Of a stretch of DNA of 64,000 nucleotides, positions 1-8,084 are shown piece by piece. The DNA lies in assembly GCA_963821275.1 (NCBI GenBank), contig CAWGDF010000011.1, positions 580,121-644,120 on the forward strand, in the 5' to 3' direction. Position 1 is the first letter of the stretch, and each line of letters opens with the position of its first letter. Made by a program: the position numbers and the translations under genes. A model generated the notes under the pieces. That model saw only the letters and a list, made by a program, of their open reading frames with translations. It had not been told where the DNA came from and ran no database searches. This DNA comes from JACVRW01 sp963821275 (GTDB lineage Bacteria > Actinomycetota > Thermoleophilia > Solirubrobacterales > Thermoleophilaceae).

Positions 1-1
1 G

Positions 2-691
2 GCGGTTCGGCGGGCGCTCGCCGTCGGCGCCCGGCCCTCGATCGTCCGCATGTACGACGACGAGGCCACCCGGCTCGCGTTCTCGCCGGTCGTGGGTCAG
101 GAGCTCGACGGAGCCTGCACGGTGTTCGCGTTCGAGGGCGGCGACGCCGACATCGTCGACGCCGAGGCCGGTGCCACGCTCGCGCTGGCGGCCGAGGCTG
201 GGGCCGAGCAGCTCGACTCCGAGCTCGGCCGGATCTGGTGGGAGCGCCGCTACGACTTCTACCACCCGCCGCACCAGCCGGAGCTTCCGTCGGTCTGGGG
301 CACGATCGACGTGGTCGCAACCTACGCCAAGATCGAAGGCGTCTACGAGGCGCTGCGCGCTGCGGTCAAGGGGCCGTTCGCCGACAGCGACCTACAGCTG
401 CGGATGCATTTCTCGCACTGGTACCAGTGGGGGACGATGATCTACGCCCGCTTCGTGGTCCCTGACGGTGGCGGCGGCCAGGAGGCGGTGGACCTGCACG
501 ACAGAATCTGGGCCGCGGGGCTGGAGGCCGCGTTCTCGGCAGGCGCCGTGATGAACGACCACCACGGCGTGGGCCTCAAGCTCGCGCCCTACATGGAGCG
601 TCAGCACGGTGCATCGCTCGAGGCGATTCGCCGTATCAAGCGGGCGCTCGATCCCGACGGAATCATGAATCCCGGCAAGCTGGGCCTTTAG
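2..691 (+). CDS. FAD-binding oxidase, C-terminal part (5' end lies outside the window)
   Basis: The reading frame is open from the left edge of the window, so only the last 229 or so residues are seen. The end matches the C-terminal domain of FAD-linked oxidases of the alkyl-DHAP synthase / glycolate oxidase type: a RPSIVRMYD stretch early on, a DHHGVGL motif near residue 170 of the visible part, and the typical IKRALDPDGIMNPGKL tail. The substrate cannot be told from this part. It sits 23 bp upstream of a TIM-barrel epimerase and probably opens or belongs to the sugar/polyol operon that follows. A second FAD oxidase with the same kind of tail lies at 31688-33199. Confidence 0.85.
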   Translation, partial: AVRRALAVGARPSIVRMYDDEATRLAFSPVVGQELDGACTVFAFEGGDADIVDAEAGATLALAAEAGAEQLDSELGRIWWERRYDFYHPPHQPELPSVWGTIDVVATYAKIEGVYEALRAAVKGPFADSDLQLRMHFSHWYQWGTMIYARFVVPDGGGGQEAVDLHDRIWAAGLEAAFSAGAVMNDHHGVGLKLAPYMERQHGASLEAIRRIKRALDPDGIMNPGKLGL

Positions 692-714
692 ACGAGGGAG
701 GAGAAAACCCGCCT

Positions 715-1620
715 ATGAAGTTCGCCATGCACAACTGGATGCGCGCGGAGCCGATCGAGACGACCATCGCGCGCCTCGGCAGGAGCGGCTACGACGCGAT
801 CGAGATCTCGGGGGAGCCCTCGGTATGGGACACGGCCGAGGTCAAGGGGCTGATGGACAAGCACGGCGTCGGATGCTGGGGCTCGGTCACCCTGATGACG
901 GGCGGCCGGGACCTGCTGCACGAGGACTACTACGTCCGCCGCGGCTCGATCGACTACGTGAAGGACACCATCAGCCAGATCGCCGAGTGGGGCGGCGAGA
1001 TCATCACGATCGTGCCCTCGACGGTCGGCAAGGTCGTGCCCATGGGTTCGCCCGAGGACGAGTGGAAGTGGGCGGTCGAGTCGCTCAAGGAGTGCCAGGC
1101 CCACGCCGAGGAGAAGGGCGTCCGAATCGGCATCGAGCCGCTGAACCGCTTCGAGACCTACTTCATCAACCGCGCCGACCAGGCCCGGGCGCTGGCCCAG
1201 GACGTGGGCGGCAACTGCGGCGTCTGCCTCGACATCTTCCACATGAACGTCGAGGAGGGCGACTGGGCGCAGGCGATCCGTGACACCGGCGACCTGCTGG
1301 TCGACTTCCACGTGGCCGACAACAACCGGATGCCCTGCGGCCAGGGCGCGATCGACTGGGAGAAGCTGGCGCGGACCCTGGACGAGGTGGGCTACGACGG
1401 CTGCGTGACGGTGGAGTTCGTGGCCACCGTGGACCGCAGCCGCATCTCCGAGCGCACCGAGATCACCGACGCCTCCGAGAGCGAGAGCTCGCAGGGCATG
1501 GAGCAGTTCCTGCGCGACCACGGCACCGGCACGGTGCCGGAGGAGCTCTACGACCAGTACGTGCAGGACTCGATCGACCGGCTGAAGAAGGCCGCCGAGT
1601 CAGTGGGCCAGGCCGTTTGA
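715..1620 (+). CDS. Sugar isomerase/epimerase, tagatose-3-epimerase-like TIM barrel
   Basis: A 301-residue protein of the xylose-isomerase-like TIM-barrel family (AP_endonuc_2). The metal-site pattern of ketose 3-epimerases is visible: E141 in EPLNRFE, D173 in LDIFHMN, H199 in FHVADNNR and E234 in VEFVA. These residues normally bind one divalent metal and carry out the proton shift on a ketose. GGAGGAG about 10 bp upstream supports the ATG start. The next gene starts inside this stop codon (TTGA overlap), so the two are translationally coupled. The sugar is unknown; inositol-type or ketohexose substrates are equally possible. Confidence 0.88.
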   Translation: MKFAMHNWMRAEPIETTIARLGRSGYDAIEISGEPSVWDTAEVKGLMDKHGVGCWGSVTLMTGGRDLLHEDYYVRRGSIDYVKDTISQIAEWGGEIITIVPSTVGKVVPMGSPEDEWKWAVESLKECQAHAEEKGVRIGIEPLNRFETYFINRADQARALAQDVGGNCGVCLDIFHMNVEEGDWAQAIRDTGDLLVDFHVADNNRMPCGQGAIDWEKLARTLDEVGYDGCVTVEFVATVDRSRISERTEITDASESESSQGMEQFLRDHGTGTVPEELYDQYVQDSIDRLKKAAESVGQAV

Positions 1621-2867
1621 GCCCGAGCCGCTCCCCGCGCATCGCGCTGCTGGCCACGCTCGACACCAAGGGCGACGAGACCGAGTACGTCCGCGGGCGA
1701 GTGCGTGAGCTGGGCGGCGAGCCGCTCGTGATCGACACGGGCATCCTGGGCGAGCCCAAGGACTGCGTGCCCGACGTGTCCCGGGCCGAGGTGGCGCACG
1801 CCGCGGGACACGAGCTGGACGCCGTGCGCGCCGCCGGCTCGCGTGGGAAGGCCGTGGAGCTGATGCGCGCAGGCGCCCGTGCTGTGGTCGAACGCCTGTG
1901 GCGCGAGGGCAGGATCGATGGCGCGCTGTGCCTGGGAGGGGCGGAGGGGGCCCTCCTGGGCGCGGCCGCCATGTCGGCCCTGCCGCTCGGGGTGCCGAAG
2001 CTGATCGTGTCACCGAGCGCCTCCGGCCGCCGTCCCTTCGGCCCCTTCGTGGGCGCGACCGACACGCTGGTGATGCACTCGGTCACCGACATCCTCGGCC
2101 TCAGCGCGATCTCGCGGGCGGTGTTCGACAACGCCGCGGCAGCCGTGGTGGGCATGGCCCGCGACGCCGGCAGGCCGGTCGAGGCACTGGGGGAGCGCTG
2201 CGTCGGCATCACGATGCTCGGGCACACCACCCCGGCCGTGATGCGCATGCTCCCACGCCTCGCCGAGGGCGGTCACGAGCCCGTGGTGTTCCACGCCAAC
2301 GGCGTGGGCGGGCCGGCCATGGAGCGCCTGGTGGAGGCCGGGGCGATCGCCGGGGTGATCGACTTCACGCTCTCCGAGCTGGCCAACGCCATGCACCCCA
2401 CCGGCATCCACGCCACGGGGCCCGAGCGGCTGACCGTGGCCGGCGACCACGGGGTTCCGCAGGTGGTGGTGCCGGGCTGCGTCGATTTCTTCAACCAGGG
2501 CGCACTCGACGAGCTTCCGGAGCAGTACCGCGACCGCAAGCGCTACTACCACAACCCCGTGGCCACGCTGGTGCGCCTGACCGCCGCCGAGGAGGCCGAG
2601 CTCGGGCGCATCGTGGCCGAGCGGCTCGTGCACGCGCGCGGGCCGGTGCACGTCATGTGCCCGACGGGCGGCTTCTCGCTCGCCGACGTGCCCGGCGGCG
2701 ATCTGTGGGACCCCGAAGCGGACGCCGCCTTCATCGAAGCTCTGCGGGACGCCCTGCCGCCGGTGATCGCCTTCGAAGAGGTCGACGCCCACGTCGACGA
2801 CCCCGACTTCGCCGACCTGGTTGCCGACCGATACCTCACGCTGGCCAAGGAGACCGTCAATGCCTGA
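1617..2867 (+). CDS. Tm-1-like (UPF0261) ATP-binding domain protein
   Basis: A 416-residue member of the Tm-1-like / UPF0261 family, recognised by the N-terminal LATLDTKGDE motif and by LDTKG...IDTGILGEP spacing. The plant homologue Tm-1 binds ATP; the bacterial role is undefined, though the family recurs in carbohydrate or aromatic catabolic operons. The TTG start overlaps the stop of the epimerase as TTGA, and the stop overlaps the start of the next gene, placing it in the middle of one operon. Full length; the partner PEP-hydrolase-like domain often found beside this family is not present here. Confidence 0.85.
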   Translation: MSPSRSPRIALLATLDTKGDETEYVRGRVRELGGEPLVIDTGILGEPKDCVPDVSRAEVAHAAGHELDAVRAAGSRGKAVELMRAGARAVVERLWREGRIDGALCLGGAEGALLGAAAMSALPLGVPKLIVSPSASGRRPFGPFVGATDTLVMHSVTDILGLSAISRAVFDNAAAAVVGMARDAGRPVEALGERCVGITMLGHTTPAVMRMLPRLAEGGHEPVVFHANGVGGPAMERLVEAGAIAGVIDFTLSELANAMHPTGIHATGPERLTVAGDHGVPQVVVPGCVDFFNQGALDELPEQYRDRKRYYHNPVATLVRLTAAEEAELGRIVAERLVHARGPVHVMCPTGGFSLADVPGGDLWDPEADAAFIEALRDALPPVIAFEEVDAHVDDPDFADLVADRYLTLAKETVNA

Positions 2868-3720
2868 TCGCCCCGTCTCGCACTGCCTGCTCGACCTGGC
2901 CCCCCCGGACATCGACTGGTTCCGCGAGCGCTCGGACATCGTGCTGGTCCCGATCGGCTCCTGCGAGCAGCACGGGGCGCACCTGCCGCTGGGCACGGAC
3001 ACCATCACCGCGCTGGAGGTGGCCCGGCGGGCGGCCGAGAAGGCCGACGTGCCCTACACGCCCCCGTTCTGGGCCGGGTACTCGCCGCAGCACATGCGCG
3101 AGCCCGAGTCCTCGGTGGGCACGATAACGCTGCGAGCAGCGACCCTGAACGAGGCCCTCTACGACGTGGCCCGCTCGCTGATCCACCACGGCTGGAACAA
3201 GCTCGTGTTCGTCAACGGGCACGGCTCCAACACCAAGGTGCTCGACCCGCTGCTGCGCCGGATCAAGTACACGACCGGCGCGTTCGTCGCTCTCTACAAG
3301 CCCTACGCCGAGCGCTACATCGGCATGCTCGACGGGCTGCTCGAGAACCCGCCCGACGAGACGCCCGGCTGGCACGCCTCGGAGCTCGAGACGTCCCAGG
3401 TGCTGGCCCACAACGAGCGCCTGGTGCACATGGAGCGGGCCGCCGACGACCGCGCCCGGGCGCCCGAATGGCTGCCCGACTCGTTCCTCAAGCAGGACGG
3501 CGCGCCCGACGTGGAGTTCCAGGGCTACCAGTACTTCGTCTTCCCGATGGATCACGCGGAGTTCTCCGAGACCGGCGTGATCGGCAACCCGATGCGGGCC
3601 AACGCGGACAAGGGCAACGAGGCGCTCGATCGGTTCGCGGCCCATCTGGTCGCCGCCATCGACGAGTTCCGCCCGCTCGAGGTGCAGGTGACCCGGCGGG
3701 CGTTCGAGGACCGCGTTTGA
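2860..3720 (+). CDS. Creatininase family amidohydrolase
   Basis: A 286-residue protein of the creatininase / MftE family, which uses a metal site to open or trim amides. Seen directly: PIGSCEQHGAHLPLGTD at the N-terminus (metal-binding E, H and D) and VNGHG near residue 120. The ATG at 2860 was chosen because it gives the normal N-terminus and overlaps the upstream stop by 8 bp; an in-frame TTG 39 bp earlier is less likely. In this sugar operon it may act on a lactam or amide intermediate rather than creatinine, which is an inference from context only. Confidence 0.85.
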   Translation: MPDRPVSHCLLDLAPPDIDWFRERSDIVLVPIGSCEQHGAHLPLGTDTITALEVARRAAEKADVPYTPPFWAGYSPQHMREPESSVGTITLRAATLNEALYDVARSLIHHGWNKLVFVNGHGSNTKVLDPLLRRIKYTTGAFVALYKPYAERYIGMLDGLLENPPDETPGWHASELETSQVLAHNERLVHMERAADDRARAPEWLPDSFLKQDGAPDVEFQGYQYFVFPMDHAEFSETGVIGNPMRANADKGNEALDRFAAHLVAAIDEFRPLEVQVTRRAFEDRV

Positions 3721-4523
3721 CGCCGACAGTCCCCCCCGCGCTGCGCCGGTCGCAGATCCTGGAGCGCATCCGGCGCGACGGCGGCGTGACCGTCGCCGAG
3801 CTGGCCAGCGACCACGGGGTCTCCACGATCACCGTGCATCGCGACCTGGCCGAGCTGGCCGCGGACGGCCTGATCGAGCGGGTGCACGGCGGTGCTCGCG
3901 CCCTCGACGGCGGCGACGACCGCGAGCGGATCGAGACGGCCTGGGATAAGCGGGTCCGGCAAGCCGGTGAGGCCAAGGCCGAGATGGCCGAGCACGCAGC
4001 CCGCCTCGTGGAGGACAACTCGACGATCTTCCTGGACTCGTCGTCCACCTGCCTGGCTCTGGCCCAGCGGCTGGCGGCCGAGCCGCCGGGCACGATCTCG
4101 CTGGTCACCAACTCGCCGGCCATTGCCTTCCAGCTGACCGCCGAGCCGATCCACGTGATCGTCGCCCCCGGCGAGGTGGACCAGCAGCTGCGGCTGATCG
4201 GCGGGCGCTGGACGGCCGAGTTCCTGACCCAGCTGAACCTGGACATCGCCTTCATCTCGGCGGCCGGGTTCACGCTCGAGCAGGGGCTCACCACCTCGCG
4301 CCGGCCACTCGCCGACGTGGTCAACACCGCCCGCTCGGTGGCCCGGCGGACGGTGGCGCTGGTCGACTCGACGAAGTTCGGGCGGGCGTCGCTCGTGACC
4401 ATGGCCCGTCCCGAGGAGGTGGACCTGATGATCGTCGACCACGGCCTGTCGACCGACGCGCTCGCGACCTACCGCAGGGCCGGAGTGCGGATCGAGCAGG
4501 CCGGCCCCCCACCCACGACCTGA
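3717..4523 (+). CDS. DeoR/GlpR-family transcriptional regulator
   Basis: A 268-residue regulator with an N-terminal DeoR helix-turn-helix (ILERIRRDGGVTVAELA then STITVHRDLAELAADGLIERVHGGA) and a C-terminal DeoRC sugar-phosphate sensor domain (DSSSTCLALAQRL, VTNSPAIA). Such proteins usually repress a sugar operon until a phosphorylated intermediate binds. The TTG start overlaps the creatininase-like stop as TTGA. Being inside the operon, it is likely an autoregulator of it. No operator was identified with confidence. Confidence 0.9.
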   Translation: MTPTVPPALRRSQILERIRRDGGVTVAELASDHGVSTITVHRDLAELAADGLIERVHGGARALDGGDDRERIETAWDKRVRQAGEAKAEMAEHAARLVEDNSTIFLDSSSTCLALAQRLAAEPPGTISLVTNSPAIAFQLTAEPIHVIVAPGEVDQQLRLIGGRWTAEFLTQLNLDIAFISAAGFTLEQGLTTSRRPLADVVNTARSVARRTVALVDSTKFGRASLVTMARPEEVDLMIVDHGLSTDALATYRRAGVRIEQAGPPPTT

Positions 4524-4535
4524 GGAAGGACTTCG

Positions 4536-5537
4536 ATGGCACGACCCGTGACGTTGTTCACCGGACAGTGGGCCGACCTGGCCCTGGAGGAGCTCGCCGA
4601 CAAGTGCGGCGGCTGGGGCTTCGACGGCCTCGAGCTGGCCTGCTGGGGCGACCACTTCGAGGTCGACGAGGCGCTCGCCGACGAGGGCTACTGCCGCGCC
4701 AAGCGCGAGCTGCTGGAGCGCCACGGCCTGGACTGCTGGGCGATCGGCACGCACCTCGTCGGACAGGCCGTGTGCGACCCGATCGACGAGCGCCACCAGG
4801 GCGTGCTGCCCGAGGACGTGTGGGGCGACGGGGATCCGGAAGGCGTGCGGCAGCGCGCCGCCGAGAAGATGAAGGACACCGCACGCGCGGCGGCGCGGCT
4901 GGGCGTCGGTGTGGTCACGGGCTTCACCGGCTCACCGGTTTGGCACATGCTCTACTCGTTCCCGCCCAACGACTTCGAGGCGATCGAGCGCGGCTACGAG
5001 GAGTTCGCCCAGCGCTGGGGACCGATCATCGACGTGTTCGACGCCGAGGGCGTTCGCTTCGGTCTCGAGGTACATCCCACCGAGATCGCCTACGACTTCG
5101 TGACCACGCGCAAGACGCTCGACGCGATCGACCATCGCGAGGGCTTCGGGATCAACTTCGACCCGTCGCACTTCGCGCATCAGTTCCTCGACTCGGCGGC
5201 GTTCGTGGAGGAGTTCGGGGACCGCATCTACCACGCGCACGTGAAGGACAGCAAGAAGCGCCTGGACGGCCGCCGCTCGATTCTCGGCTCGCACATCGAC
5301 TTCGGCGAAGCGGAGCGCGGCTGGACCTTCGTCTCGCCTGGCCACGGCGACGTGGACTTCGAGGACGTCTTCCGTGCGCTGAACCGGATCGGCTACACGG
5401 GGCCGCTTTCGATCGAGTGGGAGGACTCGGGCATGGATCGCGACTGGGGGGCGCCGGACGCGCTCCAGTTCGTGCGCCGCACCGACTTCTCCCCCTCTTC
5501 GGTGGCCTTCGATGCCGCCTTTTCGCGGGAGGGCTGA
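4536..5537 (+). CDS. Sugar phosphate isomerase/epimerase (xylose-isomerase-like TIM barrel)
   Basis: A 333-residue TIM-barrel protein, the second of this superfamily in the operon. The metal ligands expected of the family are seen as E178 (LEVHP), D209 (NFDPSHF), H235 (YHAHVKD) and E294 (IEWEDSG). AGGAAGG ends 7 bp before the ATG. It is followed by 3 bp and then the Gfo/Idh dehydrogenase, the common pairing of an isomerase with an NAD-dependent sugar or inositol dehydrogenase. Substrate not known. Confidence 0.87.
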   Translation: MARPVTLFTGQWADLALEELADKCGGWGFDGLELACWGDHFEVDEALADEGYCRAKRELLERHGLDCWAIGTHLVGQAVCDPIDERHQGVLPEDVWGDGDPEGVRQRAAEKMKDTARAAARLGVGVVTGFTGSPVWHMLYSFPPNDFEAIERGYEEFAQRWGPIIDVFDAEGVRFGLEVHPTEIAYDFVTTRKTLDAIDHREGFGINFDPSHFAHQFLDSAAFVEEFGDRIYHAHVKDSKKRLDGRRSILGSHIDFGEAERGWTFVSPGHGDVDFEDVFRALNRIGYTGPLSIEWEDSGMDRDWGAPDALQFVRRTDFSPSSVAFDAAFSREG

Positions 5538-5540
5538 GCG

Positions 5541-6710
5541 ATGGCCGAGGAGAAGGTCGGCTTCGTCACGATGGGCCAGGCGGGGGCCGCAGCCGACGTG
5601 GAGACGATCGGCGTGGGCATGCTCGGCTACGCCTTCATGGGCAAGGCCCATTCGAACGCCTACAAGACGCTCCCGTACATGGCCTTCCCGCCGCCGTACC
5701 TGCCCGAGCTGGTGGCCATCGCCGGCCGCAACGAGGAGGCCGTGGCCGAGGCCGCCGGCCGCTACGGGTTCGAGGGCTACGTGACGGACTGGAAACAGCT
5801 GGTGGAGGACGACCGCATCCAGCTGTTCGACAACTCGGGCCCGAACAACCTGCACGCGGAGCCGTCCATCGCCGCCGCCGAGGCCGGCAAGCACGTGATC
5901 TGCGAGAAGCCGCTGGGGCGCAACGCCGACGAGGCCTACGAGACCTGGCGCCGCGTGGAGGCCGCCGGGGTCAAGCACCTGTGCGCGTTCAACTACCGCT
6001 TCGTCCCGGCGGTGCGGCTCGCGCGCCAGATCATCGAGGCCGGCGATCTGGGCCAGATCACCCACTTCCGCGGTGCCTACCTGCAGGAGTGGGGGGCGGT
6101 CGACGACGAGGTCTGGCGCTTCGACAAGGCGCTTGCGGGCTCCGGAGCGCTCGGCGACCTGGGCGCGCACGTGATCGACCTGGCGCGCTACCTCGTCGGC
6201 GAAATCGAGTCGGTCGCGGGCACCACGGCGACCTTCAAGCCGGGGCGGGGGGTCGACGACGCGGTCGAGTCAGTCGTTACCTTCGACAACGGCGCGGTCG
6301 GGACGATCGAGGCCACGCGCTTCGCGAGCGGGCGCAAGAACGCCTTCACGTGGGAGATCAACGGCACCGATGGGTCCATCGCCTTCGACCTGGAGCGGTT
6401 GAACGAGCTGCAGGTGCACGTCGGGGGATCCTCGCCCGGGGAATCCGCCCAGGGCTTCCGCACGGTGCTGGTCTCGGAGGCCGACCATCCCTTCTGGGAG
6501 TGGTGGTGGCCGCACGGCCACATCATCGGCTGGGAGCACACCTTCGTGCACGAGATCCATCACCTGCTGACCGCGATCCGCGACGACACCGACGTGGCGC
6601 CCGACGGCGCCACCTTCGAGGACGGCTACCGCTGCGCCGAGGTGTGCGACGCGGTGCTGCGCTCGGCGGAGTCGGGGTCGCGGGAGGAGATGGAGTACCG
6701 GGGCGCTTAA
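5541..6710 (+). CDS. Gfo/Idh/MocA family oxidoreductase
   Basis: A 389-residue NAD(P)-dependent sugar or cyclitol dehydrogenase. The Rossmann motif (GVGMLGYAFMGKAH) starts near residue 30, the EKP signature is E122-K123-P124, and the DxxxH active-site motif is D206...H210 (GDLGAHVIDLARYL). It closes the operon beginning upstream of 715 and together with the two TIM-barrel proteins suggests stepwise oxidation and isomerisation of a sugar, inositol or similar polyol. The first 25 residues before the Rossmann fold are an unusual extension; an internal ATG at 5571 or 5619 could be the true start. Confidence 0.88.
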   Translation: MAEEKVGFVTMGQAGAAADVETIGVGMLGYAFMGKAHSNAYKTLPYMAFPPPYLPELVAIAGRNEEAVAEAAGRYGFEGYVTDWKQLVEDDRIQLFDNSGPNNLHAEPSIAAAEAGKHVICEKPLGRNADEAYETWRRVEAAGVKHLCAFNYRFVPAVRLARQIIEAGDLGQITHFRGAYLQEWGAVDDEVWRFDKALAGSGALGDLGAHVIDLARYLVGEIESVAGTTATFKPGRGVDDAVESVVTFDNGAVGTIEATRFASGRKNAFTWEINGTDGSIAFDLERLNELQVHVGGSSPGESAQGFRTVLVSEADHPFWEWWWPHGHIIGWEHTFVHEIHHLLTAIRDDTDVAPDGATFEDGYRCAEVCDAVLRSAESGSREEMEYRGA

Positions 6711-6742
6711 GGGCCGAGCCCCACCTTGGTTCGGCGCTGGGT

Positions 6743-6797
6743 GAGGGGGTTTGGTGCTTTTGTTGCCATATAGGACACCAAGGAACCAAGCCCCCCT
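6743..6797. terminator. Candidate bidirectional terminator hairpin
   Basis: GAGGGGGTTTGGT (6743-6755) pairs imperfectly with ACCAAGCCCCCCTC (6785-6798) between two convergent genes. An alternative inner stem TTGGTG/CACCAA also exists. It has no clear T-run, so intrinsic termination is inferred from position and folding. Confidence 0.45.
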
Positions 6798-6875
6798 CCT
6801 GCGGCCCGCGCTCCGCCACCCCGCCGGCCACGCGGCTGAGGCTGTGCCGGCGAACGTCGCGCGCGTCGGCGGGTC

Positions 6876-8066
6876 TCAACGAAGCCCGAGCAGCAGGTCG
6901 ATCACGAGCTGATCGAGCCGCTCGTTGCGACAGGCGCGCGAGCCGAGCGCATCGAGGTCATGCTGCTCGGCCAGGAGAGCGTCGACGGCGTCCCGCGAGT
7001 ACGGCTCGGTGGTGGGCTGGGCCAGCTGCCCGACCTTGGTCTCCTCGAGCGCCGCCTGGATCTCGGCGTCCTCGTCGAAGCGCCGGGCCTTGTCCGCAAG
7101 CGCGAGATAGGTGCGCATGCAGCCCGAGGCGAAGTCCCACACGCCGTCTGCGTTCTCCACCCGCAGGGGTCGCGCGTCGAAGTGGCGCGGGCCGTCGTAA
7201 CCCGCGTCCTCGAGCAGCTTGACCACGAAGAAAGCGTCCTTGAGGCCCACGGCGCCGAAGCGGAAGTCCTGGTCGTAGCGGCCGACCCGCTGGGCGTTGA
7301 GGTCGATGTGGAAGAGCTTGCCGGCCCACAGCGCCTGGGCCACCGCGTGCTGGAAGCTGAGCCCGGCCATCGTCTCGTGAGCCAGCTCGGGGTTCACTCC
7401 CACCATCTCCGGGTGCTGCAGCCGCTCGATGAAGGCCAGCGCGTGGCCGACCGTCGGGAGGAAGATGTCGCCGCGCGGCTCGTTGGGCTTCGGCTCGATC
7501 GCGAAGCGCATGTCGTGCCCGCCCGCGCGGACGTGCTCGCAGAGGAAGTCGATCGCCTCGCGGTAGCGCTCGAGGGCGTCGTGCGCCGGCTTGGCGGCGT
7601 CCGCCTCGACCCCCTCGCGGCCGCCCCAGAAGACGAAGATCGGCGCTCCCAGCTCGAGGCCGAGATCGATCGCCCTCAGCGTTTTCTGGATGGCGAAGCG
7701 GCGCACCTCGCGGTCGTTGGCGGTGAACGCTCCGTCTTTGAAAACCGGGTGGAAGAAGAGGTTGCTGGTGGCCATCGTGACCTGCATGCCGGTCTCGGCG
7801 AGCGCGCGCCGGAAGCGCTCCTTGGCCTGGCGGGCCTCGTCCTCGGTCGCGTCCAGCGGCACCAGGTCGTTGTCGTGGAAGCACACCCCGTGGGCCCCCA
7901 GGTCAGCCAGGCGGCGCACGGTCTCGGGCGGGTCGAAGCCGGGTCGGGTGGGGTCGCCGAAGGGGTCGTTGCCCCGGTGTCCCACCGTCCAGAGGCCGAA
8001 GGTGAAGCGGTGCTCGGGCCGGGGGACGAGGGCCGAATCGTCGGAAGGTGCCGTCTGGGTCGCCAT
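6876..8066 (-). CDS. xylA: Xylose isomerase
   Basis: A 396-residue group I (actinobacterial-size) xylose isomerase, converting D-xylose to D-xylulose. The active site is complete: H64 and D67 in FHDNDLVP, E191 and K193 in IEPKPNEPRG, E227 and H230 in NPELAHET, D255 in HIDLNAQ, D265/D267 in RYDQDFRFG. The ATG at 8066 gives the usual MATQ-type start. It faces away from xylB with only 18 bp between the two start codons, so the transcripts must be leaderless or have promoters inside the opposite gene. Confidence 0.97.
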   Translation of the reverse strand: MATQTAPSDDSALVPRPEHRFTFGLWTVGHRGNDPFGDPTRPGFDPPETVRRLADLGAHGVCFHDNDLVPLDATEDEARQAKERFRRALAETGMQVTMATSNLFFHPVFKDGAFTANDREVRRFAIQKTLRAIDLGLELGAPIFVFWGGREGVEADAAKPAHDALERYREAIDFLCEHVRAGGHDMRFAIEPKPNEPRGDIFLPTVGHALAFIERLQHPEMVGVNPELAHETMAGLSFQHAVAQALWAGKLFHIDLNAQRVGRYDQDFRFGAVGLKDAFFVVKLLEDAGYDGPRHFDARPLRVENADGVWDFASGCMRTYLALADKARRFDEDAEIQAALEETKVGQLAQPTTEPYSRDAVDALLAEQHDLDALGSRACRNERLDQLVIDLLLGLR

Positions 8067-8084
8067 CGCCGTAACGTAAGTTCG

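Noticed and set aside
7591..8079. Plus-strand frame over the xylA gene
   Set aside because: Shadow of xylA; composition is not protein-like.
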